Of a stretch of 64,000 nucleotides of DNA, positions 61,801 through 64,000 are shown in pieces. The position numbers and the translations under genes are program-made. This stretch comes from Epiperipatus broadwayi. Its lineage: Eukaryota; Onychophora; Udeonychophora; Euonychophora; Peripatidae. The stretch is taken from NCBI GenBank assembly GCA_028023455.1, contig JAQFVV010000036.1, positions 6,321,576-6,385,575 on the forward strand, written 5' to 3'. A model generated the notes under the pieces. The model made no database searches and was not told the DNA's origin. It worked only from the letters and a program-made list of their open reading frames with translations. Within the stretch, counting starts at the first letter, position 1. Each line of letters opens with the position of its first letter.

Positions 61801-62132
61801 TCATACTATGAAATACGAGTTAATAGCATATTAGCTCTATCAAATTGGGACCAACTCTTGCGTAGCCTGATAATAAATGTCTATGCTACTAAAGGGAATA
61901 TTATTACATCTGTACTTTGACATGTTCGATCTATTAAGTTACTTATAGATAAGAAATATTTAAGGAGGGAAAGTACATTTCTATGGACTTAAGAATTTAA
62001 ATGTCAAATATACTTATAAATATGATCAAGGCTAAATTTAATTCTAAATAAAACTATAAGGTTAAGTTTTTAACTGGTTGATCAAGAGCCACATTTCGCA
62101 TATTAAATCATTTAAATAATAAAAAAAATAGG

Positions 62133-62235
62133 ATTTCGAAACAGTGTAGAAAGTTGATGCTATAAATAAATTACGTGAAGATTTTCAAATAATATCTTCT
62201 TAAAAAGATGAAATTAAGTGCCACTGTTTCGAAAT
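62133..62235. repeat. Short inverted repeat, 14-bp arms
   Basis: ATTTCGAAACAGTG at 62133 and CACTGTTTCGAAAT at 62222 are perfect inverses around about 75 bp of AT-rich sequence. Possibly a tiny MITE or hairpin; no second copy seen. Confidence 0.55.
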
Positions 62236-62539
62236 ATTGGCATATAAAATATAATAAGCATTTAAAATAAACAAAGAAATATAGACACAACCGCAGTGAT
62301 ATAACTTTAAATTAGACACTTATAATGTACTTTAACTGAAGGAAAATATATAAATAAGTCAGATTATTTAAACTTTAACACATTAAATTTTGAATAGCAA
62401 TTGACATATTTAAAATATTAAATGGATTTTAAGTTTTGATTACATTTAGCTTTATCATTATTTTAAAAGAAAGTTAGCTAACTTAGATAAATATTATTAC
62501 ATTTAGAATTACACAGAATTACACAGAGCTCTGCGGTTT

Positions 62540-62850
62540 GAAAAATAAAACGGTACCGGTATGATTTATCTGCAAGTCCTTGGCTGTTGGTTTGGTTTAG
62601 TTTGACTGGGCGGCATCATCTTTCCCATTATGTTAGGCTCGTCTCTTCTATCGGCATGATGGTGGTTTAGGCATTTCGACGAGAGAAACCCGGTTCTCCC
62701 GCGGAGTAACAGCAACAAGATGCCCGCTTTTAGCCGGACATGTTCAAATTAACAATTGTGAATACTGGCTACAACTCTCACTAACAATATGGCTGTCTAT
62801 CTATGGTTAAAAATACAGAGTATATGTTTTCCTTATCGGAATCTCCCGCC
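62540..62850. other. Locally GC-rich patch, unclassified
   Basis: Contains GGCGGCATCATC, CGACGAGAGAAACCCGGTTC and CCCGCGGAGTAAC, unusual for this window. No long ORF. It is a candidate regulatory or non-coding exon sequence, or part of an unrecognised repeat. Confidence 0.25.
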
Positions 62851-64000
62851 TCAAGACTCACTAAACTCAGGAATTTAATTAAGTGTTTTTCAATTTATAA
62901 TTCAGATCTTAGATAACTTATGTTAGAAACATTCCATAAGCTATTATTATAATTAAGATTTTTCGTTGCAAACAATTGTCCAATTTAGATTTTAAAATAA
63001 CTTAAATCTTATCTAAGGGGATTTTAATTAGTAAATTTTTAACTAGTTTTACTTTTTACGAATTCCAGGTGTGGTCGTTAATGACACTTGTTTACAACCA
63101 AAAATCTTTTAATTACTTGACCAGCTTTTATTTTTAATCTTACATAGAAACTCTTTCTATTTAAAAACAACCTTTTAACATTTTTTTAAAACGAAAACAT
63201 TTTTATCATATTTATTAAAAATAATTTACAAATATATTTTGATATAGCTTTTAAATATATTTTCGAGAAACTTTTCCCTGAAATATATTTAAAACAAGAA
63301 ATCTTTTAACAATTTTTAAAGAAACATTTACTAGTATATTTTAAATCATATCTTTCTTCTATATAGCACAGATTATATATCCACATACGAAATTACAATA
63401 TTAAACAACAAAATTAATAATTTACTCTTAACTTAAATAATATAATAACCATTTTTAGAAATCTTAAATAACTTTAGTACGCTATAATTTTACTAATCCT
63501 ATCTAATTATAGCGTTCGTTCGCACGTAAATATATAATACTGTTTATACAGATATGAACGAATTTTATATTTATTAACATTTAAATAGGTTCGAACTTAG
63601 CACAGATGAGAGTGTCATTAGGTTTGATGGTGAAATGGAAAGGGATTGGAGATTTCCGTTTCATATCCGAATACTTGGGACAAAAAAAAAAATAAAAAAA
63701 AAAAAGGAATTTACTTACAGTTGGCTATTAAATAATTTGACGCTTTTTTTTTTTTTACTCATAATATTAAATCAATTAAGCTATCACATAGAGATGAAAA
63801 CATATAAACCCACTTGCCTGCTACATTCTATACCGAGGAATTTCATACCTATTAGACAATCAATTATTACAAAAAAAAAAAATACGACTAAATTAAGTTT
63901 AAAAGCAAACCACATAAAATAGAATATTGTCAATTATTTACATTAAACAAACTTTTATATCCTACTGGATATACGTTAATTAATATACAATGGGGATGTT
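62851..64000. other. No supported feature
   Basis: AT-rich to the window end. The frame at 63635-63922 has Lys runs from A-homopolymers and no motif; not called. Confidence 0.45.

Noticed and set aside
63635-63922. 95-codon frame
   Set aside because: Lys/Leu runs from homopolymers; no recognisable domain.

Overview
The window is AT-rich (roughly three quarters A+T by eye) nuclear DNA from an animal, almost certainly an invertebrate. The evidence is the load of RTE-type LINEs, Penelope-like elements (PLEs), a tRNA-derived SINE, fold-back MITEs and long tetranucleotide microsatellites, with no long open reading frame other than transposon remnants. Arachnids and cephalopod molluscs both carry this mixture, but nothing here fixes the taxon. 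I found no supportable host gene, exon, rRNA or true tRNA; the window reads as intergenic or large-intron sequence. Layout: 1-8 kb holds 3' and 5' scraps of an RTE element, a degraded PLE and two MITE copies. 10.9-11.8 kb holds a 735-bp fold-back element. 12.9-16.3 kb carries the best-preserved mobile element, a near full-length minus-strand RTE retrotransposon with an intact-looking endonuclease region and a frameshifted reverse transcriptase. 16.5-18 kb has older RTE and PLE debris. 18-27 kb is mostly featureless apart from a microsatellite, a SINE and another PLE scrap. 27.3-27.9 kb is a MITE interrupted by a SINE. 30.2-38.0 kb is a three-level nest: a second type of LINE on the minus strand is split by a 5.96-kb element with 47-bp terminal inverted repeats and an 8-bp target duplication. 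That element consists largely of a tandem array and is itself interrupted by a 3.16-kb element with 133-bp inverted repeats. 38.6-44.2 kb holds two SINEs, an RTE 5' half, a different RTE-like RT remnant, three hammerhead-ribozyme-like motifs and a possible solo LTR. 45-56.5 kb contains fold-back elements, a 750-bp GATA/GACA microsatellite, a SINE, a pogo-like MITE, an LTR-like repeat and a fourth hammerhead-like motif. 56.7-64 kb is largely unclassified, with three less AT-rich patches at 60.6, 61.4 and 62.6 kb. How the parts relate: the RTE and PLE families are the likely sources of retrotransposition activity. The SINE copies have clean target duplications and A-rich tails, so they were mobilised in trans by some LINE. 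No DNA-transposon transposase is present, so the fold-back and TIR elements must be non-autonomous. The most informative signals are the nested insertion at 30-38 kb, whose removal restores the LINE reading frame; the recurring CTGANGA...CGAAAY motifs; and the fold-back families that recur across the window.
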